In this document: one piece after another, positions 1 to 8,371 of the stretch | Position numbering within the stretch: position 1 is the stretch's first letter | How the letters are laid out: each line of letters starts with the position of its first letter | Source of the DNA: Ruegeria atlantica | Lineage (GTDB): Bacteria > Pseudomonadota > Alphaproteobacteria > Rhodobacterales > Rhodobacteraceae | Length of the DNA: 36,356 nucleotides | Reading direction: 5' to 3' | NCBI GenBank assembly: GCA_013032095.1 | Contig: WQBJ01000037.1 | Coordinates: 1-36,356 of the forward strand | The notes under the pieces: generated by a model | What the model was told of the DNA's origin: nothing | Databases searched by the model: none | The model's input: the letters and a program-made list of their open reading frames with translations, nothing else | Made by a program: the position numbers and the translations under genes

Positions 1-55
1 CTATGGTGACATTTCTACTTTGCAGACCCGGTGACATTTCTACTTGGTTGCAACA
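1..55 (-). mobile_element. Terminal end of an IS21-like insertion sequence (body outside window)
   Basis: Two identical 16-bp direct repeats, ggtgacatttctactt, lie at 5-20 and 30-45. Read on the minus strand the segment begins TGTTGCAACC at position 55. Multiple terminal repeats next to a TG-starting end are characteristic of IS21-family elements, so the transposase genes istA and istB should lie to the left of this window. No transposase coding is visible here, so the family call rests only on terminal architecture. Confidence 0.5.
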
Positions 56-297
56 GTGGAAGCAGACATTTGAGCCATTCGATTGAACTGTAGCTTTGTC
101 CGCTCCTCTGCCATTCAAGAGTGGTACATCCAACTTCCGCTTTATGCAGTTCGCGTCGCGCTGCATATGCGAACTCCGGAAGTGCCACTAAAGTCAGCTA
201 AGGGCTCTATTCACCAGTCCGCCTGATCTGCGAAGAATGGCGGCTTCGAGCCCAATTTACCAGTTTCTGCATTGCGCGCGAATTTGTCTTAATTGCC
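56..297. other. Non-coding spacer between IS end and LysR gene, carrying one copy of a dispersed short repeat
   Basis: No convincing gene. Positions 64-101 (AGACATT, then GAACTG, then GCTTTGTCCGC) match 5435-5474 with identical internal spacing, and 14257-14290 resembles them more weakly. The stretch also holds a loose inverted motif around 149-176 (gcagttcgc and gcgaactcc). I see no promoter or RNA gene I can support. Confidence 0.4.
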
Positions 298-1254
298 TCA
301 AAGGTGCCCTTCGGAGTTTCGCTCTTCAGCACGGCGTTTAACCAGAAAGCGACCGGCTTCTTCTGTCAAAAACAAGTCCCGCAGGTTTTCAATAAAGTAC
401 TTCACAACACGGCGTGGATTGTTCGGCAGGTATCCAAGAACAATTTTCAGTGGGTCAGTTGATGGATCCAATGGCACTTCCACGACTTTTTGCCCTGCAT
501 AGGTCACACGCGTTTTCGGGCGCATATGCAGCAGTGAACATCCGACCCCTGTTCCAACCAGACTGCGTACCATTTCGAGTGTTGTTGCTGTACAGGCAAC
601 ATGTGGTGCGATATCGGCAGCCTCAAACACCCGGCCGTAATAGTCGCTGATCACGGGCAGATCGAGGAGCACCATGGGTTCGTTGTTCAACTCAAACAAG
701 GAAATGCTGGTTCTGGCTGCAAATGCATGCTGCTTTGGAACAAGAATATATGGAGGCACCTCTATCAGGGTCTCATAGACCACGCCAAGAGTCCCACTTT
801 CGGCAACACAAAGGATCACATCAAATTCACCGGACAGTAGCCCCACCTGCGCGCTATGGGTATCGCACTCGATGAACTTGATATCGACGCGTGGATTATC
901 GGCTAGGAGGCCATGCGCAATGGTCGGCAGAAACGCTGGGGCAACTGGGGCGTAATACCCGACGCGCAGGGTTCCAATCAATTGTGTCCGCATCTCAGCG
1001 CCTTGCGTCATGAGCGCTTCATATTCATCCAGTAGATGTTGAATGCGGGCCATGAGAAGTTTCCCAGTCGATGTGGGGGCAATCCCTTTTGAGCGATGCC
1101 GCACTGTCAACTGCAATCCAAAGGCCTCTTCCACTTGGTTGACCGCTGCCAGCACAGCGGATGGCACAACATTCATCTGCTTGGATGCTTCGGTAATGCT
1201 GCCACTTTTTGTGGCTGCCATGAAGTATCGCAAGGCTTTCAAGCTGGTATCCAT
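298..1254 (-). CDS. LysR-family transcriptional regulator
   Basis: A 318-residue protein with an N-terminal winged helix-turn-helix (about residues 3-62, including GSITEASKQM and the second-helix region PSAVLAAVNQVEE) and a periplasmic-binding-protein-like effector domain from about residue 90. Length is normal for LysR proteins. It starts at ATG 1254 and is divergent from the dehydrogenase/MttB operon with a 123-bp shared spacer, the usual arrangement for a LysR activator of the neighbouring operon. The inducer is unknown; given the neighbours, a methylated amine or betaine is plausible. The first helix-turn-helix residues are slightly atypical (NVVPSAVLAAV), but the fold assignment is secure. 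Confidence 0.9.
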   Translation of the reverse strand: MDTSLKALRYFMAATKSGSITEASKQMNVVPSAVLAAVNQVEEAFGLQLTVRHRSKGIAPTSTGKLLMARIQHLLDEYEALMTQGAEMRTQLIGTLRVGYYAPVAPAFLPTIAHGLLADNPRVDIKFIECDTHSAQVGLLSGEFDVILCVAESGTLGVVYETLIEVPPYILVPKQHAFAARTSISLFELNNEPMVLLDLPVISDYYGRVFEAADIAPHVACTATTLEMVRSLVGTGVGCSLLHMRPKTRVTYAGQKVVEVPLDPSTDPLKIVLGYLPNNPRRVVKYFIENLRDLFLTEEAGRFLVKRRAEERNSEGHL

Positions 1255-1287
1255 AGTCGTCCATATGGCTGTCTATATTCATTTTTT

Positions 1288-1305
1288 ATGAAGTTTGTAT
1301 TTCAT
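1288..1305. promoter_or_regulatory. Candidate LysR operator dyad ATGAA-N8-TTCAT
   Basis: A perfect 5-bp dyad separated by 8 bp lies in an AT-rich spacer between the divergent LysR gene and the dehydrogenase gene. LysR proteins usually bind such interrupted dyads and control both directions. The position fits but no binding can be shown from sequence alone. Confidence 0.35.
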
Positions 1306-1377
1306 ATTTTCTGTTTTTCAAAAGATATAATTCGACCGATACTTGGTTTTGTAGTTTAGAAATCTTGGAGGTGGCTC

Positions 1378-3804
1378 ATGCAGGACCATGCGCGCGTAGT
1401 AGTCGTTGGTGGCGGTGTTGGTGGATTATCCGCGCTCTACCATCTCTGTCAGGAAAGTTGGACCGATGCTGTCTTGTTGGAACGCAACGAACTGACCAGC
1501 GGAACCACCTGGCATTCGGCGGCGCAATGCCCAAGCGTGGCGTTCAATCAATTGCTGCTTCTGCTGCGGGACTACACGATCAAACTCTATAAGGAACTGG
1601 CCGATGATCCGGCTTATCCGATCAATTATCACCATGCCACCGGCGGTATGCGCTTGCTGACCAATCCCACCCATGTAGATGAGGTGCATCATATCATCTC
1701 AGTGGCCAAAGGGTTGGGAATTGACTTTGACCTGCTGGACGCCGCCGAGGCCAAACGGCGCAACCCGCTTCTGAACACCGATGGGGTGTTGGCCGCGATG
1801 TGGGACGAAAAGGACGGTGACATCGACCCCGCGCAGCTCTGTCAGGCGTTGGCCGCGCGCGCGCGCAAGGCCGGAGCCAAAATCCACCGGCATACCCCCG
1901 TCACAGCGCTGAAACAACTGCCCAATGACGAGTGGCTGGTGACGACGGACAAGGGAACGATTACCGCCGAACACATCGTCATCGCTGCAGGTTATCGGGT
2001 CAATGAGGTCGGTGCGCTGATGGGCATCGAATACCCGGTCATCGCGATGGAGCACATGTATTTCGTGACCGAGGACATCCCGGAACTGGCTGCGCGCGAG
2101 ACCCGCGTGCCCATGGTGCGCTGCCCGCGCGATACGTTTTACATGCGACAGGAAAAAAAGGGACTGCTGGTCGGGATTTACGAACATGACTGCAAGACGT
2201 TTGGCATGGACGGGATTGACCCGGATTTCGTCAACGCTCTTTGCCCTGATGATCTTGACCGCCTGTTGCCAAAGATGGAGCCAATCTTTGATCGCCTGCC
2301 ATGTCTGAAGGACGTTGGCATCAAATCGGTGGTGAACGGGCCGATTGCCTATGCGTCTGATGCGGGGCCACTGGTGGGCAAACAGCCGGGCCTGCGCAAT
2401 TGCTGGTCGATGAACGGCCTGCGCGTTGGCATCGGCGAAGGCGGTGGCTATGGCAAAATGATCGCGCAGATGATCGTACATGGCGAAACCGAATGGGATT
2501 GCTGGAAACTCGACCCGCGCCGCATCACCAGCTTTGCCAACACCGAGTTCACCGCCCTGAAGTCCATCGAGGATTATCAGCACGAGTTCCGCTGGCATCT
2601 GCCGCACGAACATCGCCCGGCTGGACGGCCCGCCAAAACATCGCCGCTCTATCCGGTGCTCAAAGCCAAAGGCGCGGAATTTGGTGTCGTCAACGGTTGG
2701 GAGCGTACGGAGTTCTACAAGCCTAACACCGAGTTCGAGCCAACACATGGCTACGCTTTCCAGAATTGGCACAATGTTGTCGGAGCCGAGATAGATGCCC
2801 TTCGCTCGAATGTCGGCTTGGCCGAGCTTTCGGGTTTCAACCATTACCGCATTACCGGTACTCGCGCGCTGGAATGGCTCAGCGGCCTGACATGCTCGGG
2901 GGTGTCGGACCAAACAGGCAAGGCAAATCTCTGCTACTTCTTGACGCCAAAAGGCAACGTCTCAGGCGAGGCGACGATGGTACCGTTGCCGGATGGCAGC
3001 ATCTTCTATGGCTCAGCCGCCAATGCCGAATATCACGATATGGACTGGCTGACCGAACATCTGCCCAAGGGATCGGACATTCGCATCGAAAGCCGCACCA
3101 ACACCCACACGATGATTGTCCTTGCCGGTCCCAAATCCCGTGATCTGCTGGTGGCGGTTTCACCGCGCACGAAATGGGGGCAATCCGACTTTCCCTGGCT
3201 CACCGCGCAACGGGTCTTTGTTGGCCATGTCGAGGCATTGGCCATCGCCATCAGCTATTCAGGTGAGCAAGCGTTTGAATTGCATATTCCCAACACCCAG
3301 CTTTATGCCGCCTACGAAATCTTGACCAAGGCCGGTGAGGGATTTGGGCTTTCCCACTTTGGCATGTATGCGATCGACTCCATGCGTATGGAAAAGGGTT
3401 ATGGACATTGGAAAGGTGATTTCATTACCGAGTTCAACCCAATTGAAGCCGGACTGCATCGTTTCGTGGATTTGAACAAGGAGTTCCCCGGAAAGTCAGG
3501 GCTGCAGATGCAAATCGAAGCCGGAAACCGTAAAGAACGCGTTGTGTTGGAACTCCATAGCAACACAGGTCCAGCCCAACCGGGCGAAGGCGTGTTCGTG
3601 AATGGCAGATCGGTCGGCTCCGTTACCTCCGCCGCCTGGGGCTATCGCACGGGTAAGAACCTTGCCATGGCATATATTGATCCAAAACATGCCAAGGTGG
3701 GCACGGAGTTGGAAGTTCTTCCGATTGGTGAAACTGCTCGAGCCACAGTTCTTCCACTGTGCCTGTTCGATCCTGAAAACACTCTGCCCAGAGGTGTGGC
3801 ATGA
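1378..3804 (+). CDS. FAD-dependent dehydrogenase with GcvT-like C-terminal domains (dimethylglycine/sarcosine dehydrogenase family)
   Basis: An 808-residue two-part enzyme. The N-terminal half is a DAO-type FAD domain with a dinucleotide motif at residues 7-15 (VVVVGGGVG). The segment TSGTTWHSAA places His46 where dimethylglycine and sarcosine dehydrogenases attach FAD covalently. The C-terminal half (about 430-800) is a GcvT/aminomethyltransferase-like region that in this family accepts the one-carbon unit on tetrahydrofolate. Expected reaction: oxidative N-demethylation of a methylated glycine or amine, yielding 5,10-methylene-THF. Start ATG 1378 has a strong GGAGG 8 nt upstream. The stop overlaps the next gene by 4 bp (ATGA), so the two are translationally coupled. 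The exact substrate cannot be set from sequence. Confidence 0.9.
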   Translation: MQDHARVVVVGGGVGGLSALYHLCQESWTDAVLLERNELTSGTTWHSAAQCPSVAFNQLLLLLRDYTIKLYKELADDPAYPINYHHATGGMRLLTNPTHVDEVHHIISVAKGLGIDFDLLDAAEAKRRNPLLNTDGVLAAMWDEKDGDIDPAQLCQALAARARKAGAKIHRHTPVTALKQLPNDEWLVTTDKGTITAEHIVIAAGYRVNEVGALMGIEYPVIAMEHMYFVTEDIPELAARETRVPMVRCPRDTFYMRQEKKGLLVGIYEHDCKTFGMDGIDPDFVNALCPDDLDRLLPKMEPIFDRLPCLKDVGIKSVVNGPIAYASDAGPLVGKQPGLRNCWSMNGLRVGIGEGGGYGKMIAQMIVHGETEWDCWKLDPRRITSFANTEFTALKSIEDYQHEFRWHLPHEHRPAGRPAKTSPLYPVLKAKGAEFGVVNGWERTEFYKPNTEFEPTHGYAFQNWHNVVGAEIDALRSNVGLAELSGFNHYRITGTRALEWLSGLTCSGVSDQTGKANLCYFLTPKGNVSGEATMVPLPDGSIFYGSAANAEYHDMDWLTEHLPKGSDIRIESRTNTHTMIVLAGPKSRDLLVAVSPRTKWGQSDFPWLTAQRVFVGHVEALAIAISYSGEQAFELHIPNTQLYAAYEILTKAGEGFGLSHFGMYAIDSMRMEKGYGHWKGDFITEFNPIEAGLHRFVDLNKEFPGKSGLQMQIEAGNRKERVVLELHSNTGPAQPGEGVFVNGRSVGSVTSAAWGYRTGKNLAMAYIDPKHAKVGTELEVLPIGETARATVLPLCLFDPENTLPRGVA

Positions 3805-5354
3805 CGGAAGCCCCCAAACGCCGAACCCGGGCCGGAGGTCGTGCGGCCCGCGTGGCATCGCGCCAGAACCCGGGCGATGAGGTTCCAAACCCGGCCCCTT
3901 CCGGTTTGCCCGGCGGTCAATACCGCCCCCTGACCGACACGCAGTGCGCCCAGATCGTCGACGCCGCTTTTACCTTGCTAAGCACTGTCGGCATCGGCGA
4001 GGTGCCCGAGCAGATCAAGAAGCTGGCAAAAGAACGTGGATGCGAAATCGATGCCGAGGGTCGGGTGCTCTACTCGCGGGATTTCGTCGAAGACATCATT
4101 GATTCGACGCCGAAATCCCTGACCTTGTTTGGCCAAGATCCAAGACATGATTTCGAGGTCAAGAAACAGGATGTCCGCTTTGGCACCGGCGGTGCAGCCG
4201 TGCAAACGCTTGACCTGGATACCAGTACGTATCGCCCTTCTACCCTGCGCGACCTCTATGACTTTGCCAGACTGGCGGACCAGTTGGACAATATCTGCTG
4301 GTTCACCCGCTGTTGCGTGGCCACGGATGTGCCCGACATCTTTGATTTGGATGTCAACACGGCTTACACCATCGCAAGTGGCACGACAAAGCCCATCGGC
4401 AACAGTTTCAGCTTTGGCAGTCATGTGGATGCCTGCATCGAGATGTTCGACATGATTTTGGGCGAGCCCGGAGCCTTTCAGAAGCGCCCGTTTTGCAAAG
4501 CCCATATCTCGCCGATTATCTCTCCGATGCGCTACGGTGAAGACGCCGTTGACGTGGCCGAAGCAGCACTGCGCCACAACATGCCCGTCAACACGATCAT
4601 CGCCGCCCAATCCGGTGCGACAGCACCAGCGCCGTTGGCGGGGATGTTGGCACAATCGCTTGCTGAAACCCTTGCCGCACTGGTCTTGATTGACTTGTTG
4701 AAGCCTGGGCATCCCGTCATCTTCTCCAATTGGCCATTCGTCGTCGATTTACGGACAGGCGCATTCGCCGGTGGTAGCGCAGAAATGGCCATCCTGAATG
4801 CTGGCTCTGCTCAGCTGACGAATTCACTTGGTCTGATTTCCGGGGTGGCGGCATCTATGACGGATTCCAAACTGCCCGACGCGCAGGCTGGATATGAGAA
4901 GGGTCTGACAACGCTGGCAGCAGGGCTGGCCGGTGGAAACCTGATCTATGAATCCGCCGGTATGTTTGGCAGTCTTTTGGGGGTGTCATTTGAGGGATTT
5001 GTAATCGACAACGATATCCTCGGCTCGGTTCAACGCATCGTGCGCGGCGTCGAGGTCAATGGTGACACCCTGAACCTGGAGGCCATCGAACATTCCATTC
5101 GCACAGAAGGCCACTTTCTGGGAGGTGATCAAACCCTGGCAGCGATGCAGCGCGATTACTTCTATCCATCCCTCAGCGACCGTGAGAGCCCCGACGCATG
5201 GGCCGAGGCGGGAAAGACTGACATGCAAACGCGCGCCCGTGAGCAGGCTCGGTGGCTCCTGAGTCAGCATTTCCCGTCGCATATTGATCGCGCGACAGAT
5301 GACCTGATCCGGTCCCGATACCAGATTCATCTATCTCCGCAGCATATGCAGTAA
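3801..5354 (+). CDS. Trimethylamine methyltransferase (MttB) superfamily protein, non-pyrrolysine type
   Basis: A 517-residue member of the MttB superfamily, matching throughout the TIM-barrel core (for example GTGGAAVQTLD, the QSGATAPAPLAGML region and SLGLISGVAAS). The reading frame is continuous with no in-frame amber codon, so this is not the pyrrolysine-containing archaeal form; known non-Pyl homologues (MtgB type) demethylate glycine betaine onto a corrinoid protein. No MttC-like corrinoid protein is in the window. The gene overlaps the upstream dehydrogenase by 4 bp, suggesting sequential removal of methyl groups: first by this enzyme from a quaternary amine, then oxidatively by the flavoenzyme. 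The first 30 residues (rich in Arg, Pro and Ala) look like a disordered extension. Confidence 0.88.
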   Translation: MTEAPKRRTRAGGRAARVASRQNPGDEVPNPAPSGLPGGQYRPLTDTQCAQIVDAAFTLLSTVGIGEVPEQIKKLAKERGCEIDAEGRVLYSRDFVEDIIDSTPKSLTLFGQDPRHDFEVKKQDVRFGTGGAAVQTLDLDTSTYRPSTLRDLYDFARLADQLDNICWFTRCCVATDVPDIFDLDVNTAYTIASGTTKPIGNSFSFGSHVDACIEMFDMILGEPGAFQKRPFCKAHISPIISPMRYGEDAVDVAEAALRHNMPVNTIIAAQSGATAPAPLAGMLAQSLAETLAALVLIDLLKPGHPVIFSNWPFVVDLRTGAFAGGSAEMAILNAGSAQLTNSLGLISGVAASMTDSKLPDAQAGYEKGLTTLAAGLAGGNLIYESAGMFGSLLGVSFEGFVIDNDILGSVQRIVRGVEVNGDTLNLEAIEHSIRTEGHFLGGDQTLAAMQRDYFYPSLSDRESPDAWAEAGKTDMQTRAREQARWLLSQHFPSHIDRATDDLIRSRYQIHLSPQHMQ

Positions 5355-5506
5355 CTCAGTCAGTTAGATCGCATCCACTTAAAAACTTGCAGCGTGGTAT
5401 TTAGCTGAGAATTCGGACGCAATGTGCACTTAGGAGACATTGGTTCGCATGCAGCGAACTGGTGCTTTGTCCGCGTTTTTCCGGTTCGATCATGAAGCCG
5501 CGAAAG

Positions 5507-5809
5507 TCAGTTCTGGTGCCGGTTGAGGGTCCTGTAGACGGATGGGCTAGACACGGAAAACACTTCGGCCAGATCGCTGATTGAATACTCTCCGGTTCCA
5601 TGTATGCGGCAGAGTTCTTTCTGCAGCTTGTCAGATAGCTTTCGTTGTTTTCCGCGCAGTTTTCCCTTTGCTCGGGCGATGGCCATGCCTTCACGTGTAC
5701 GCATGCGGATCAAGTCTGCTTCGAACTCAGCGAAGGTGGCGAGAATGTTGAAGAACATCTTTCCCATGGGATCTGTAGGATCATAGACCGATGAACCGAG
5801 GGGCCACAC
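5507..5809 (-). pseudogene. Serine recombinase (resolvase/invertase), C-terminal fragment
   Basis: About 95 residues carry the end of the resolvase catalytic domain and the long helix (DPMGKMFFNILATFAEFEA, then RTREGMAIARAKGKLRGKQ), followed by an HTH_7-type DNA-binding segment (ISDLAEVFSVSSPSVYRTL). The N-terminal catalytic part, including the nucleophilic serine, is absent; homology begins at VYDPTDP close to 5785 and upstream sequence is unrelated. It therefore cannot recombine DNA and is a relic of a transposon or plasmid resolution system. It marks the left edge of the decayed island that runs to about 9047. Confidence 0.85.
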
Positions 5810-6136
5810 ACGACCCCCAAAGGCACAACGCTTCTTCGTCCGTCGAAAAACCCGCCGCAGATGCCGCTAGGATTGGGGGCTACCGACATGCACAATACTA
5901 AGAGCAGCGCGTCGATGGCAGCGTCGTTATCAACTGCAATTCCTCTTTCCCCATAGATCGCGCCAAGCCCAAGCGGCTTTCAGGATCGTGGGTTGATATG
6001 CTCGAATCTCGCAACCATGAAAGAAGAACCGGCCCATTACCACTGCGGTGGCGGCACCCTCTGCCACGCTGGGCGATGGCAGGGAGACCGTCGCAGTTTG
6101 AGGGATCTGGCGGTAAACTGCTGCCAACCTTAGCCC
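5810..6136. other. Degenerate stretch without a supported gene
   Basis: Only short open frames with no recognisable homology lie here. It sits between a truncated recombinase and a small zinc-ribbon gene and is probably decayed coding sequence, perhaps the other side of the recombinase breakpoint. No RNA gene or repeat was identified. Confidence 0.4.
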
Positions 6137-6418
6137 CTAAACGCTCAGTTCCACGACAAAATCATATTGGAACACTTCCGAAAAGCGCTCCGAGATATGC
6201 ATGAACCGATCGCCCGGCGCGCGGGTCTTCAAATCCTCGATCACCTGATGCGCCATGTTATCTACGATATAGTCGCCAACCGTGCGGATCGCCTCGTGCA
6301 GGGTAGCCTGCATTCCGCAAGTACCGCAGCGCGCGGATTCTCTATCCTCATTCAACATGACTATCTCGACAGGTACACGGCACTTTCCGCATAGGATCGG
6401 TTTCGTCTTTTCAGGCAT
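6137..6418 (-). CDS. Small hypothetical protein with a four-cysteine zinc ribbon
   Basis: A 93-residue protein starting at ATG 6418. Two CxxC knuckles (CGKC near residue 10 and CGTC near residue 32) separated by about 20 residues form a typical zinc-ribbon layout. They are followed by a helical, charged segment (EAIRTVGDYIVDNMAHQVIEDL). I do not recognise the family. Its codon use, stable composition and cysteine spacing make a real gene more likely than a random frame. It stands alone on the minus strand within the plasmid-like debris, with no clear operon partner. A nucleic-acid-binding role is possible but is inference. Confidence 0.6.
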   Translation of the reverse strand: MPEKTKPILCGKCRVPVEIVMLNEDRESARCGTCGMQATLHEAIRTVGDYIVDNMAHQVIEDLKTRAPGDRFMHISERFSEVFQYDFVVELSV

Positions 6419-6674
6419 GGCACGATCAATCCCAAGTTTACCTTAACGTGAACTTTGTGACTGACGCCAGTTAGAGTCAACGCATGTTTGGCCTAGGGTT
6501 CCCCAACGTCACCCTCCTACTTCGCCACGAGTTGCGGCGGCGCTCCGATGTCCGTGATCGCACAATACATCAAATAACCGGCTAAACGCCGCTCTGGCTT
6601 TCCTCCCCCACCTTCAGGACGAGGTATCCATCGAGGTACTTGATGAGACCTGTCCGGAGCACTGGAGGGAAAAA

Positions 6675-6965
6675 TCAACCGCTGATCCGGCTTGTTTGAA
6701 CAATACAACGGCATGCATCGAACAAAAGACGCGAGTCTACATCGAGATGATGGGTCACGCGACGATCTCCGCAAATAACTCTGATTGAGCGATTGGCAGT
6801 CAAAAGGTGGACAGTCGCCCCTTCACAACTGGCTACACAGACAAAATTGCCTCCGCCATCTTTTTCTTCGATCCTGCACGCGCTGAGAAACCGGAACAGC
6901 TCTGCCTCCGACGTTTCCAGGCCTCTTCGAAGCCTTGCGGCAATGTCGTGAAGTTCTGCACTCAT
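6675..6965 (-). CDS. Hypothetical 96-residue protein downstream of the toxin-antitoxin pair
   Basis: The gene starts at ATG 6965, 13 nt after the restored stop of the toxin-like frame at 6979-6981. Antitoxin, toxin and this gene therefore read as one minus-strand operon. The N-terminal half is helical (SAELHDIAARLRRGLETSEAE), and the rest alternates hydrophobic strands with several cysteines and histidines (CRIEE, CVASCEG, VTHHLDVD). No family is recognised and no signal peptide or membrane segment is seen. It could be a third component of the toxin-antitoxin locus or an unrelated cargo gene. Confidence 0.5.
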   Translation of the reverse strand: MSAELHDIAARLRRGLETSEAELFRFLSACRIEEKDGGGNFVCVASCEGATVHLLTANRSIRVICGDRRVTHHLDVDSRLLFDACRCIVQTSRISG

Positions 6966-6978
6966 TTCGTTTGAACCT

Positions 6979-7390
6979 TTAGTCTGACCGGTTCACGCCG
7001 CGGGCCTTTCGGCTCCGGATCGCTGCAATAAGTTTGCTTTGAACAACCTTCGTGAATTGTGAACTGAAGGACCCGATCCGACCATCTGGCTCGAAATAGA
7101 ACGAGTTGGCGGGCAGTCGAGATTGTATTCCTGTGTTACAACCCAGAGCGATAAGTGCACATTCAGACCAGCCCGTTTCTTTTCGATCTCCGGAACCTCA
7201 ATCGCAAACGGATTATTACCGGGCGGTTGGGAAGTGATGGGAGCAAGAAGAACCTCCATCTCGCCGTGTTCAGTTTGCGTAAGCAGGGCAAGAGTGCAAG
7301 GGCGGTATTTGCGGCCTTCGGTTTCGCCGTGCATCGCCTCCCGCTTCCAAAGAAAAGGTAAACTCCACACGTCACCGATCCTTGGGGCAT
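6979..7390 (-). pseudogene. PemK-like plasmid maintenance toxin, frameshifted
   Basis: The reading GDVWSLPFLWKRE, then GRKYRPCTLALL, then VLLAPITSQPP, ending in EYNLD, is a PemK-like (MazF-fold) toxin. After EYNLD the frame is lost: reading on one frame away gives LPANSFYFEPDGRIGSF, then VVQSKLIAAIRSRKARG and a stop at 6979-6981, which is the expected C-terminus. Restoring one base at about 7115 would rejoin the two. The ATG that overlaps the antitoxin stop (7388-7390) is also out of frame with the toxin reading, so either a second base is missing near 7383 or translation starts at GTG 7370. The product as it stands would have a scrambled tail, so the toxin is probably inactive. Confidence 0.75.
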
Positions 7391-7644
7391 CAGTCGTTGT
7401 CGATGCTCTCTTGGAGCCTTGCTATCAGATCGGCGGCTTCGGCGTCATCCAGGTCTTCTACGTGAACAGAACGCCGCGTATCATGGCCGCTTTGCAATTT
7501 GGCATACTGTTCAGTGGTCAGCATAACAAAACGGGGTTTTCCGTGGCGCGCGATCTGAACCGGCTCCTGCGCCGCCGCAGCCAAAACGTCGCCGGTGTTG
7601 TTTGCAAGCTCAGTAGATGAAAACTGGCGCATGGCATCCTCCAT
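7390..7644 (-). CDS. Phd/YefM-family antitoxin
   Basis: An 84-residue protein with the Phd/YefM N-terminal DNA-binding fold (FSSTELANNTGDVLAAAAQEPVQI, then HGKPRFVMLTTEQYAKL) and an acidic C-terminus (EDLDDAEAADLI) of the kind that wraps and neutralises a toxin. Its stop overlaps the first possible ATG of the PemK-like toxin frame, giving the standard antitoxin-toxin order and translational coupling. Phd antitoxins usually repress their own operon. The start could be the first ATG at 7644 or the ATG four codons in (MRQFSS). The gene is intact although its partner is frameshifted. Confidence 0.85.
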   Translation of the reverse strand: MEDAMRQFSSTELANNTGDVLAAAAQEPVQIARHGKPRFVMLTTEQYAKLQSGHDTRRSVHVEDLDDAEAADLIARLQESIDND

Positions 7645-7808
7645 GTAGAATGCACTTAATTTAGCTATTATAGCGAAAATAGGGAAGCCCTACGCTCGAT
7701 GCTACCACTATCTGGCACGGTACTTCAGTGTAATCCCGGCGGTTTGGGCGTGTACCTACACTGGTACGATGAAACTTTCATCGTTCTGATCTAGCTGCGC
7801 TGAGCTAT

Positions 7809-8319
7809 TTAGACTGGTTGGGCAGTTCTAACAGTCTGTCCGGTTGCCGCCTGTAGCAGCGCACGGCGCTGGGGGTCTAACTCGTTGAGCAGCAGCTTTG
7901 CCCCCATGCCCCGCCGCCATCACGGCCAAGGCGCCGGTACCGGCCGAGGGTTCCAGCACCAAGTCATCTTTCCAGATCTGCGCTGCAAAAGAGACGACAA
8001 AGCCCGGATCGATCGGCGTCCTGAACTGCTGCAATTGCACCTGGCTCTCGGAGCGGCGGGTTTCCGTGGGCAGGCGGCCCATCAGATCGGTCAGCTGCGC
8101 CAAAGTGTGACGCGGCTTTGTGGCATCGATCCGGACCACGTGACCGGCGGCGATCTACATCAGGTCGAAGGCCAGACTCCGGTCCCAGGCCCCGCTGGCA
8201 TCGGTGCCGCCAAGGTTCTCGGTCATCACGTCGCTCAGCTGGCGTGTATCGAGGGTCCGGGTCTGAATATGGGATTTGAGGGTCGCGATCAGTGCGCGGG
8301 TTTTGCCGTTGGAAAGCAT
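7809..8319 (-). pseudogene. Plasmid-type DNA methyltransferase (strawberry-notch-associated), 5' fragment with nonsense and frameshift
   Basis: Translation from ATG 8319 gives SNGKTRALIATLKSHIQ and ASGAWDRSLAFDLM, then a TAG stop at 8155-8157. The same frame continues with RLPTETRRSESQ, QLQQFRTPIDPGF and the SAM-binding motif LVLEPSAGTGALAVMAA. A frameshift near 7900-7910, in a run of five G on the coding strand, moves the remaining homology (AKLLLNELDPQRRALLQAA) into another frame, and the gene is cut off near 7825. This domain belongs to very large plasmid and prophage proteins that pair an N-terminal methylase with a strawberry-notch-like helicase. The rest, including the helicase, is missing, so three independent lesions make it a relic. 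Confidence 0.75.
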
Positions 8320-8371
8320 CGGTTTCTGTCCTTTTGCCAGAGTGAAAACCGACAGGAAAAGAGGCCTTCTT

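Noticed and set aside
1699..2913. 404-codon open frame on the minus strand inside the FAD dehydrogenase gene
   Set aside because: It lies wholly opposite a well-supported conserved gene, has no recognisable domain and reflects the codon bias of the real gene.
3801..5354. Possible pyrrolysine codon in the MttB homologue
   Set aside because: The frame has no in-frame TAG; this is the non-pyrrolysine branch.
5930..6127. 65-codon minus-strand frame near the recombinase fragment
   Set aside because: No recognisable motif; it probably lies in decayed sequence.
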